Origin: DASUMF01 sp040510575
Lineage (GTDB): Bacteria > Actinomycetota > Acidimicrobiia > IMCC26256 > DASPTH01
DNA: 5,613 bases
Assembly: GCA_040510575.1 (NCBI GenBank)
Contig: JBEVIU010000052.1
Coordinates: forward strand, 1 to 5,613
Reading direction: 5' to 3'
Positions 1 through 5,613 of the stretch are shown one piece after another. The position numbers and the translations under genes were made by a program. Below the pieces are notes generated by a model. It searched no databases and was not told the DNA's origin. It saw nothing but the letters and a program-made list of their open reading frames with translations. The first letter of the stretch is position 1. The number at the start of each line of letters is the position of its first letter.

Positions 1-2518
1 GCTGATCGTCGAAGTGCTGATCGCCCACGTACGCCGGAAAGCGCACCACCATGGTCGTGCCTCCCCCGGGCGTGTCCTCCACGGTGAGCTCGCCACCCAT
101 CACGTCGACGAACCCCTTCGCCACCGCCAACCCGAGGCCGACACCCGAACCCTTCGGCTGGTCGCCGAGTCGTTGGAACGGAAGGAACACCTGCTCGCGC
201 TGATGAAGCGGGATGCCCCGACCTCGATCGACCACGCGCAGCTCCACCTGGTCGAGCACCGATCCACCCACGACTCGCACGGGGACACCCGGAGGGCTCG
301 CGTGCAGCGCATTGGCGACCAGATTGGCGACCGCTCGCTCGAGCAGTGCGGGGTCGGCACGCAACGGTGGAAGCGACTCGGACACGTCGACCACGACGTT
401 CTCACCGCTCGCCAACGGCAGCCCGTGAAGGGATGCGGGCACGATCTCGTCGAGGCCGACCTCGCGCAGCACGAGCTTCACCGCGCCCGTCTGCAACCTG
501 CTCATGTCGAGCAGGTTCCCGACGAGCGCCGTCAAGCGATCGGCCTCCTCGTCGATCGCCTCGAGCAGCTCGGCGCGGGCATCGGCACCGACGTCGATGT
601 CGCGTTGCAGGAGGGTCGTCGCGGCGGCCTTGATCCCGGCCAGCGGAGTCCGGAGATCGTGCGACACTGCAGCAAGCAGCGCGTTCCGGAGCTCGTTCGC
701 TTCCTGCAGACCTTCGGCCGCCGCGGCCTCGGCCCGGAGTCGACGCCGCTCCACGACGAGCGCGAGCTGGCCCGTGAACGAGCGCAGCAGCTCGACGTCG
801 GCATCGTCGACGCCGGTGAGCGCGAGGACGTGCTGGCCGTCGAGCGGGATGGTGACGTCCGCGTCGTCCGGGTCCTCAGGCGCCGGTGTTCCCGCGCAGC
901 TCTCCACCATCCAGCCGTCGCCCGCATCGCGCAGGACCGCAACCGAGACGCAGGCGAACGCAGTCCGCAGACCGCGCATCAACCCAGGCAACGGATCGGG
1001 GTCGCTCAGCAGGGTTGCCCCGAGCTGGGCGAGCGTCTCGGCGTGCGACTGGGCGCGGATTGCCTCGGCCTTGCGTCGCGCCATGCTGCTGACGAGCGTC
1101 CCCACGACCGCGCCGATGACCACGAACACCACGAGCGCGATCACGTTGTCGCGTTCCGCGATGGTGAAGGTGTGGATGGGCGGGGTGAAGAAGTAATTGG
1201 CGAGCAGAAAGCCTGCGATCGCGGCCAGGAACGCGGGCACGAAACCGCCCAGTGCGGCGACGCCGACGACCAGGAGCAGGTAGAGCAGCAACACGCTGGT
1301 GAGCCCGAGGTCGTCGCGCACGCTGACGAGGGCCAACGTGAGCAGCGGCAACCCGACGACCGCGAGCACGAACGACGCGAGTTGCCTCCGACGAGAGATC
1401 CCGGTGACCGGCACGCGGATCCGGAGACCTCCCGCGTGCTCGTCGCTCTCCGTGGTGGAGATCACGTGCAGATCGAGATCGCGCGCGGAACGCAGCACCT
1501 TCGAGGTCACCGAGCCTCGAACCAGATCGTTCCATCGCGAACTGCGGCTCGCGCCGAGCACGAGTTGCGTCGCCCGTTCGGCGCGCGCGAGCTGCACGAG
1601 CCCCTCGGCCACGTCGTCGGCGGTGAGCTCCTGGTAGCTGCCGCCCACGTCGACGAGCAGGCGACGATGCTGCTCGAGCAGATCGGAGGACCGCTCGGCC
1701 AGGCCGTCGCTCGGTCGCACGTGGACGCCCAGCAGATCGCCCTGCGCGCGGCGGGCCATGCGCGCGGCGCGCCGGATGAGCACATCGCCGCCGGGTGCGC
1801 CGGTCAAGGCGACGACCACACGCTCGCGCGTCTCCCAGTTCCCGGCGATCCCGTGGTCTTCGAGGTACGTCTGCAGGCTCTCCTCGACGCGGTCCGCCAC
1901 CCACAACAGCGCGATCTCACGGAGTGCTGCGAGATTCCCGAGCCTGAAGTAGTTCGCGAGCGACGCGTCGATGCGCTCGGGCGGGTAGATGTTCCCGTGC
2001 GCCATGCGGCGCCGCAGCGCCTCTGGGCTCATGTCGACGAGCTCGATCTGTTGCGCGGCTCGCACCACCTCGTCGGGAACGGTCTCCTGCTGCTTCACCC
2101 CTGTGATGCGTTCGACCACGTCGGTCACCGATTCGAGATGTTGGATGTTCACGGTCGTGATGACGTCGATCCCCGCGTCGAGCAGCTCTCCGACGTCCTG
2201 CCAGCGCTTCTCGTTGCGCGAGCCCGGCACGTTGGTGTGCGCGAGCTCGTCGACCAGCGCGCGCTGGGGTCTGCGGGCGAGGATGGCGTCGATGTCCATC
2301 TCGTCGAACACGCGCCCCCGGTAGTCGATCGCCCGAGGCGGTACCACCTCGAGGTCACCGACCTGGTCGAGGGTGAGCTTGCGACCGTGCGTCTCGACGA
2401 GCCCGACGACGACGTCGGTTCCCCGGCTCGCCGCACGATGCCCCTCGCTGAGCATCGCGAACGTCTTGCCGACCCCGGGCGCCGCACCCAGATACACCCT
2501 CAGCTTCCCGCGCTCCAT
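1..2518 (-). CDS. kdpD: KdpD, potassium-responsive sensor histidine kinase (3' end beyond window)
   Basis: KdpD is the membrane sensor kinase of the KdpDE system that switches on kdp transport genes under K+ limitation or osmotic stress. I translated 839 uninterrupted codons; the frame runs off the left edge soon after the last kinase motif, so probably few residues are missing (E. coli 894 aa). Order: KdpD N-terminal domain (1 to about 220) with Walker A GAAPGVGKT (11-19), VVVGLVETHGRK, and ALVDELAHTNVPGSR (87-101); a universal-stress-protein-like domain (about 231-355, with GASRSSRW at 322); four membrane helices (about 379-477, DUF4118 type); a GAF-like stretch (about 495-595); HisKA with phospho-acceptor His620 in SHDLRTPL; ATPase N-box NLVANALHASP (Asn736), G1 VVDRGRGIP (Asp764), F-box PFQR (780), and G2 GSGVGLGLAVAKG (790-802). 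An in-frame TGA 9 nt upstream makes ATG 2518 the first possible start. I could not identify the SxS...FTAxY c-di-AMP motif known from Staphylococcus KdpD. A long plus-strand frame lies antisense to this gene. Confidence 0.97.
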   Translation of the reverse strand, partial: MERGKLRVYLGAAPGVGKTFAMLSEGHRAASRGTDVVVGLVETHGRKLTLDQVGDLEVVPPRAIDYRGRVFDEMDIDAILARRPQRALVDELAHTNVPGSRNEKRWQDVGELLDAGIDVITTVNIQHLESVTDVVERITGVKQQETVPDEVVRAAQQIELVDMSPEALRRRMAHGNIYPPERIDASLANYFRLGNLAALREIALLWVADRVEESLQTYLEDHGIAGNWETRERVVVALTGAPGGDVLIRRAARMARRAQGDLLGVHVRPSDGLAERSSDLLEQHRRLLVDVGGSYQELTADDVAEGLVQLARAERATQLVLGASRSSRWNDLVRGSVTSKVLRSARDLDLHVISTTESDEHAGGLRIRVPVTGISRRRQLASFVLAVVGLPLLTLALVSVRDDLGLTSVLLLYLLLVVGVAALGGFVPAFLAAIAGFLLANYFFTPPIHTFTIAERDNVIALVVFVVIGAVVGTLVSSMARRKAEAIRAQSHAETLAQLGATLLSDPDPLPGLMRGLRTAFACVSVAVLRDAGDGWMVESCAGTPAPEDPDDADVTIPLDGQHVLALTGVDDADVELLRSFTGQLALVVERRRLRAEAAAAEGLQEANELRNALLAAVSHDLRTPLAGIKAAATTLLQRDIDVGADARAELLEAIDEEADRLTALVGNLLDMSRLQTGAVKLVLREVGLDEIVPASLHGLPLASGENVVVDVSESLPPLRADPALLERAVANLVANALHASPPGVPVRVVGGSVLDQVELRVVDRGRGIPLHQREQVFLPFQRLGDQPKGSGVGLGLAVAKGFVDVMGGELTVEDTPGGGTTMVVRFPAYVGDQHFDDQ

Positions 2519-2520
2519 CG

Positions 2521-2525
2521 CTCCT
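2521..2525 (-). promoter_or_regulatory. Probable ribosome binding site of kdpD, unusually close to the start
   Basis: Minus-strand AGGAG ends only 2 nt before the kdpD ATG at 2518, which is closer than the usual 5-9 nt. A second purine run, GAGGGAG, lies about 13 nt upstream of the ATG, which is farther than usual. The first in-frame start after the TGA (2529-2527) is the ATG at 2518, so the start is fixed even though the spacing is not ideal. Three bases of AGGAG also belong to an arm of the spacer inverted repeat. Confidence 0.5.
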
Positions 2526-2588
2526 CACTCGCTCCCTCGGGGGCTCACTCCTCGAGGGCGTGAGTGTCGAGCGTAGTGAGGCCTCACT
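2523..2588. repeat. Nested inverted repeats in the kdpC-kdpD spacer
   Basis: The 65-bp spacer and the kdpC stop hold several complementary arms. Plus-strand CCTCACTCGCTC (2523-2534) pairs with GAGCGTAGTGAGG (2569-2581) with a single-base bulge. Inside it, CCCTCG (2534-2539) pairs with CGAGGG (2553-2558). A perfect 14-bp palindrome, AGTGAGGCCTCACT (2575-2588), covers the kdpC stop codon. The hexamer CTCACT occurs at 2524, 2544 and 2583, and inverted at 2575. No T-run follows on either strand, so an ordinary intrinsic terminator is not supported. It could be an RNA hairpin separating kdpABC from kdpD expression, an mRNA-stabilising structure, or a REP-like dispersed palindrome; the role is inference. 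Confidence 0.7.
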
Positions 2589-3192
2589 GGGGCGCCGCCC
2601 GATCGAGTGCGAGGTTGAGCTTCAACACGTTGACGCGCTTCTCGCCCAGGATGCCGAAGGTCCGGTCGTCGGTGTGCTCGTCGATGAGCTGGTTGACGCG
2701 CGGCAGCGAGAGGCCGCGCTCGTCGGCGATCCGTGGCGCCTGGAGCCGGGCGTTGGCGATCGAGATGTCGGGATCGAGCCCCGACGCCGATGCGGTGACC
2801 GCGTCGACGGGGATCGTCGCACTCTCGTCGAGCCCGTTCAGCTCGCGGTACGCCTCGACCCGCTCCGACACCGCCTTCAGCAGATCCGGGTTCGCGGGCC
2901 CCCAGTTCGAGCCGAGGCTCAGGGTGGGGTCGTAGCCGTTGTCGGTGGTGTTGATCGCCGCCGACGGCCGGGACTGGAAGTACTGGGTGAGCGGCGCCCC
3001 CTTCTTGTCGACCCACGCCTGCCCGATGTACTCGGAGCCGACGTCCTTGCCGTCGACCTGCACGCGCGAGCCATTTGCCGTGTCGGGTGCGACGACCTGG
3101 GCGAAGCCGGTGAACGCGAACGTGTACACGAGCCCGGTCAACACGGTCATGACGACGACCATGGCGAACGCAGGCAGCAGTTGACGGCGCAT
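2584..3192 (-). CDS. kdpC: KdpC, K+-transporting ATPase stabilising subunit
   Basis: KdpC is the small single-pass subunit of the KdpFABC complex; it holds KdpA and KdpB together and its extracytoplasmic domain is proposed to assist the pump. The product is 202 aa (E. coli 190). It has one N-terminal membrane helix (about residues 7-29, LPAFAMVVVMTVLTGLVYTF). The periplasmic-side domain follows, with the family motifs GSEYIGQ (52-58), YFQSRPSAA (71-79), GSNWGPANP (94-102), the signature VTASASGLDP (132-141), and a C-terminal VNVLKLNLALD. The ATG at 3192 overlaps the kdpB TGA by one base (TGATG). A GTG one codon upstream at 3195 is equally in frame and would add one residue. A G-run (3204-3200) 7 nt before the ATG, inside the last kdpB codons, is the only visible ribosome binding sequence and is weak, so coupling to kdpB translation is likely. 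The stop codon (TGA, 2586-2584) lies within a 14-bp palindrome. Confidence 0.97.
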   Translation of the reverse strand: MRRQLLPAFAMVVVMTVLTGLVYTFAFTGFAQVVAPDTANGSRVQVDGKDVGSEYIGQAWVDKKGAPLTQYFQSRPSAAINTTDNGYDPTLSLGSNWGPANPDLLKAVSERVEAYRELNGLDESATIPVDAVTASASGLDPDISIANARLQAPRIADERGLSLPRVNQLIDEHTDDRTFGILGEKRVNVLKLNLALDRAAPQ

Positions 3193-5297
3193 CACACCAC
3201 CCCCAAGCCGGTGATGACCATGTCGATGAGCTTGATGCCGATGAACGGCACGACGATCCCACCCGCGCCGTAGATCAGGAGGTTCCGGCGCAGCAGCGCA
3301 GTGGCATTCGTCGCGACGAACTTGACGCCGCGCAACGCCAAGGGGATCAACGCCACGATGATCAGCGCGTTGAAGATCACCGCAGAGAGGATCGCGGACC
3401 GTGGCGAGCCCAGGTCCATGACGTTGAGGTCGCTGAGCACCGCGACCGAGCCGAGGCCGGCGAACATCGCGGGGATGATCGCGAAGTACTTGGCCACATC
3501 GTTCGCGATCGAGAACGTGGTCAGCGAGCCTCGCGTGATGAGCAGCTGCTTGCCGATCTCGACGATGTCGATGAGCTTGGCCGGGTCGGAATCGAGGTCG
3601 ACCATGTTGCCCGCTTCCTTCGCCGCTTTCGTCCCGGTGTTCATGGCAACTGCCACGTCGGCCTGCGCCAGCGCGGGCGCATCGTTCGTGCCGTCGCCGG
3701 TCATCGCGACGAGCCGCCCTCCGGCCTGCTCGCTGCGGATCAGTTCCATCTTGTCTTCCGGGGTGGCTTCGGCGAGGAAGTCGTCGACGCCCGCCTCCTT
3801 CGCGATGACTGCCGCGGTACGCGGGTTGTCGCCGGTGATCATCACGGTGCGGATGCCCATCCGCCGCAAGTCGGCGAACCGTTCGGCGATGCCGGGTTTG
3901 ACGATGTCCTTGAGGTAGACGACACCCAGGACGCGCGGCGACGTGGGGGGCGCGCCATCTCGGTCATGGCCGTCATCCCGGTCACCGGCGCCAGCCCGGG
4001 CTTCGGCCACCACGAGCGGCGTGCCGCCCTGGCCGGCGATCGCGTCGACCGCTTCCCCGACGTCGGCGGGGACGGTGCCGCCGCCCTCCTCCACCCAGCG
4101 CCGCACCGCTTCCGCTGCCCCTTTGCGAACGATGCGACCCTCCTCGAGGTCGACGCCGCTCATCCGCGTCTGCGCGGTGAACGCGACCAAGGTCGCTCCG
4201 TGCAACTCGCGTTCGCGGATGCCATAGCGCTCCTTGGCGAGCACGACGATGGAGCGACCTTCGGGGGTCTCGTCGGCCAGGCTGGAGAGCTGCGCGGCAT
4301 CGGCGAGCTCCTGCTCCTCGATGCCGCTCGCGGCGACGAAGGCGTCGGCCTGCCGGGCGCCGAAGGTGATGGTCCCGGTCTTGTCGAGCAGGAGCGTCGC
4401 ACAGTCGCCGGCCGCCTCGACCGCTCGGCCGCTCATCGCCAGCACGTTGCGCTGCACGAGGCGATCCATCCCCGCGATCCCGATCGCCGAGAGCAGACCG
4501 CCGATGGTCGTGGGGATGAGGCACACCAGCAGCGCGACGAGCACGATCACGCTCTGCTCGGCATCGGCGAAGTCGGCGAACGGCTGCAGTGTCACCGTGG
4601 CGAGCAGGAAGATGATCGTGAGCCCGGCGAGCAGGATGTTGAGCGCGATCTCGTTCGGGGTCTTCTGACTCGACGTTCCCTCGACCAACGCGATCATCCG
4701 ATCGATGAACGTCTCGCCCGGACGTGCCGTGATGCGCACGGCGATCTCGTCGGAGAGCACACGCGTCCCGCCCGTCACCGCGGAGCGGTCGCCACCCGCC
4801 TCGCGGATGACGGGTGCCGACTCACCGGTGATGGCCGACTCGTCGACGGACGCGATGCCCTGCACCACCTCGCCGTCGCTCGGGATGACCTCGCCGGCTG
4901 CCACGATCACGACGTCGTCGACCTGCAGGGCGCTTCCGGGAATCTCCTCGATGGTCCCGTCACCGCTCCGTCGGCGCGCAACGGTCTCCTCGCGCGTCCG
5001 CCGCAAGGTGTCGGCCTGCGCCTTGCCGCGGCCCTCGGCGACGGCTTCGGCGAAGTTGGCGAACAACACCGTGAACCAGAGGAACAGCGACACGAGGCCG
5101 GCGAAGACGTTCTCCTTCGACGTCGAGCTCCCGAGGTCACGCACGAAGATGAAGGTGGTGAAGACGGAGCCGATCTCGACGACGAACATCACCGGGTTGC
5201 GCATCAGCGTGCGCGGGTTGAGCTTCCACACGCTCTCCACGATCGCCCGACGCATGATCGCCGGTTCGAACATGCTCCTGGACTTCGTCGCAGCCAC
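3192..5297 (-). CDS. kdpB: KdpB, K+-transporting P-type ATPase, ATP-hydrolysing subunit
   Basis: KdpB is the catalytic P-type ATPase subunit (701 aa; E. coli 682) that powers K+ uptake through KdpA. Domains in order: FEP and NPVMFVVEIGS motifs with TM1-2 (about 34-81); actuator domain with TGES at 157-160; TM3-4 (about 218-275) with the IPTTIGGL turn at 261-268; phosphorylation motif DKTGT with catalytic Asp305; nucleotide-binding domain with FTAQTRMSG (Phe373) and KGAAEA (Lys392); then MITGDN (487) and TGDGTNDAPA (533). SIANDVAKYF carries Asp600 and Lys603, equivalent to the E. coli TM5 charge pair; hydrophobic helices follow to the end. I chose GTG at 5297 because AGGGGAG lies 6 nt upstream and the resulting eight residues before MFEP resemble the E. 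coli N-terminus. ATG at 5273 is the alternative. An ATG at 5549 in the same frame would overlap kdpA by 80 codons and is implausible. Oddity: a roughly 20-residue hydrophilic insert at 433-454. The stop shares one base with the kdpC ATG. Confidence 0.98.
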   Translation of the reverse strand: MAATKSRSMFEPAIMRRAIVESVWKLNPRTLMRNPVMFVVEIGSVFTTFIFVRDLGSSTSKENVFAGLVSLFLWFTVLFANFAEAVAEGRGKAQADTLRRTREETVARRRSGDGTIEEIPGSALQVDDVVIVAAGEVIPSDGEVVQGIASVDESAITGESAPVIREAGGDRSAVTGGTRVLSDEIAVRITARPGETFIDRMIALVEGTSSQKTPNEIALNILLAGLTIIFLLATVTLQPFADFADAEQSVIVLVALLVCLIPTTIGGLLSAIGIAGMDRLVQRNVLAMSGRAVEAAGDCATLLLDKTGTITFGARQADAFVAASGIEEQELADAAQLSSLADETPEGRSIVVLAKERYGIRERELHGATLVAFTAQTRMSGVDLEEGRIVRKGAAEAVRRWVEEGGGTVPADVGEAVDAIAGQGGTPLVVAEARAGAGDRDDGHDRDGAPPTSPRVLGVVYLKDIVKPGIAERFADLRRMGIRTVMITGDNPRTAAVIAKEAGVDDFLAEATPEDKMELIRSEQAGGRLVAMTGDGTNDAPALAQADVAVAMNTGTKAAKEAGNMVDLDSDPAKLIDIVEIGKQLLITRGSLTTFSIANDVAKYFAIIPAMFAGLGSVAVLSDLNVMDLGSPRSAILSAVIFNALIIVALIPLALRGVKFVATNATALLRRNLLIYGAGGIVVPFIGIKLIDMVITGLGVV
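3936..4001 (-). other. Hydrophilic insert in the KdpB nucleotide-binding region, with an 18-bp imperfect tandem repeat
   Basis: This segment encodes KdpB residues 433-454, between TPLVVAE and RVLGVVYLKDIVK. In E. coli KdpB, as I remember it, the same two blocks are joined by about two residues. The insert is rich in Gly, Asp, Arg and His (GDRDDGHDRDG), then Ala/Pro. At DNA level, 3956-3973 and 3974-3991 are imperfect 18-bp tandem copies (13 of 18 bases identical, sharing CATCYCGGTCA), which explains the DRD-DGH-DRDG pattern. The insert keeps frame and both flanks are conserved, so the protein should be functional. It accounts for nearly all of the length excess over E. coli. Confidence 0.7.
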
Positions 5298-5303
5298 GTT
5301 TGA

Positions 5304-5310
5304 CTCCCCT
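5304..5310 (-). promoter_or_regulatory. Ribosome binding site of kdpB
   Basis: On the minus strand, AGGGGAG overlaps the kdpA TAG stop (TAGGGGAG) and sits 6 nt before the GTG at 5297. It decides the kdpB start against the upstream in-frame ATG at 5549, which lies inside kdpA, and favours the GTG over the ATG at 5273. Confidence 0.8.
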
Positions 5311-5613
5311 ACAGACCGAGTGCTTCGGAGATCGGACCCAGTGCCAGCGCCGGAAGGAAGGTGAGCGCGCCGACGATGACGATCACGCCGACCACCAGCG
5401 CGACGAAGAGGGGCGTGTGGGTCGGGAAGGTGCCGGCGCTCTCGGGCACCTTCTGCTTGCGGGCGAGCGCGCCCGCCAGCGCGAGGGTCGGGATGATGAG
5501 GAAGAAGCGGCCGATGCCCATCGCGAGCGCGAGCGTCGTGTTCATCCACTGCGTGTCGGCCGTGATGCCGGCGAGCGCGGAGCCGTTGTTGTTGCCCGCG
5601 GACGTGTACGCGT
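5309..5613 (-). CDS. kdpA: KdpA, K+-transporting ATPase potassium-binding (channel) subunit, C-terminal part
   Basis: This is the 3' end of kdpA, truncated by the right window edge: 100 codons plus a stop (TAG, 5311-5309). KdpA is the membrane subunit of the KdpFABC pump that binds and selects K+; it is related to the Trk/Ktr superfamily of K+ channels. Directly visible are AYTSAGNNNGSALAG near the window edge, which matches the fourth selectivity-filter loop (NNNGSA), and then two hydrophobic helices. The first is around LALAMGIGRFFLIIPTLALA and the second runs from PLFVALVVGVIVIVGALTF to the end. Between them lies the family hallmark SAGTFPTHTPLF. The reading frame is open across the edge, so the ATG at 5545 is an internal methionine and not the start. 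The stop is 11 bp before the kdpB GTG, and the ribosome binding site of kdpB overlaps the stop codon, which suggests translational coupling. Recognition rests on close similarity to the E. coli KdpA C-terminus as I remember it. Confidence 0.97.
   Translation of the reverse strand, partial: AYTSAGNNNGSALAGITADTQWMNTTLALAMGIGRFFLIIPTLALAGALARKQKVPESAGTFPTHTPLFVALVVGVIVIVGALTFLPALALGPISEALGL

Noticed and set aside
876..1904. Minus-strand open frame of 342 codons in another frame within kdpD
   Set aside because: It lies on the same strand as kdpD in a shifted frame, with an Arg/Ala-rich composition. kdpD shows no frameshift over this interval, so this is a shadow.
14..2563. Plus-strand open frame of 849 codons
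   Set aside because: It is antisense to a kdpD coding frame with all family motifs. The translation is Arg/His/Glu/Asp-rich low-complexity sequence with no recognisable domain, as expected for an antisense frame in GC-rich DNA.
2519..2583. Intrinsic terminator between kdpC and kdpD
   Set aside because: Stems are possible, but no run of T follows on either strand, and kdpD continues on the same strand, so I list the region only as inverted repeats.
2560..3273. Plus-strand open frame of 237 codons
   Set aside because: It is antisense to kdpC and the end of kdpB. It has no own ribosome binding site or recognisable product.
3966..5303. Plus-strand open frame of 445 codons
   Set aside because: It is antisense to kdpB, whose catalytic motifs are intact on the minus strand. 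The composition is His/Arg/Asp/Gly-rich and no domain is recognisable.
5298..5549. 84-codon N-terminal extension of KdpB starting at ATG 5549
   Set aside because: It overlaps the conserved C-terminus of kdpA out of frame. A well-placed ribosome binding site and the match to the usual KdpB N-terminus support the GTG at 5297.

Overview
The window is one contiguous piece of a kdp operon, the high-affinity ATP-driven potassium uptake system. It is read entirely from the minus strand. The base composition is strongly GC-rich, with G/C-ending codons. KdpD begins almost directly at its Walker A segment (MERGKLRVYLGAAPGVGKT), a form I associate with high-GC Actinomycetota. I infer an actinobacterium, possibly of the Acidimicrobiia type, but the genus cannot be set from this window.

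Layout in transcription order, from the right edge to the left: (1) the last 100 codons of kdpA (5613-5309), the K+-selective channel subunit, cut by the window edge; (2) kdpB (5297-3192), the P-type ATPase subunit, complete and 701 aa; (3) kdpC (3192-2584), the single-pass membrane subunit, complete and 202 aa; (4) a 65-bp spacer packed with inverted repeats (2519-2583); (5) kdpD (2518-1), the potassium-responsive sensor histidine kinase, with 839 codons in the window and no stop before the edge. kdpA/kdpB are 11 bp apart and kdpB/kdpC share one base, so translational coupling is likely. The only real spacer is the one before kdpD.

KdpA selects and takes up K+, KdpB hydrolyses ATP through a phospho-aspartate, and KdpC stabilises the complex. 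KdpD senses K+ or osmotic conditions and would normally phosphorylate a response regulator, KdpE. That gene is not in the window and would be expected just past the left edge. I see no frameshift, mobile element, RNA gene, CRISPR array or promoter.

The longest open frame in the window, 849 codons on the plus strand at 14-2563, is an antisense shadow of kdpD and not a gene. I found no undescribed system. Two features deserve a second look: a hydrophilic insert of about 20 residues in the nucleotide-binding region of KdpB, apparently built from an 18-bp tandem duplication, and the repeat-rich kdpC-kdpD spacer, whose folding could cover the kdpD ribosome binding site.
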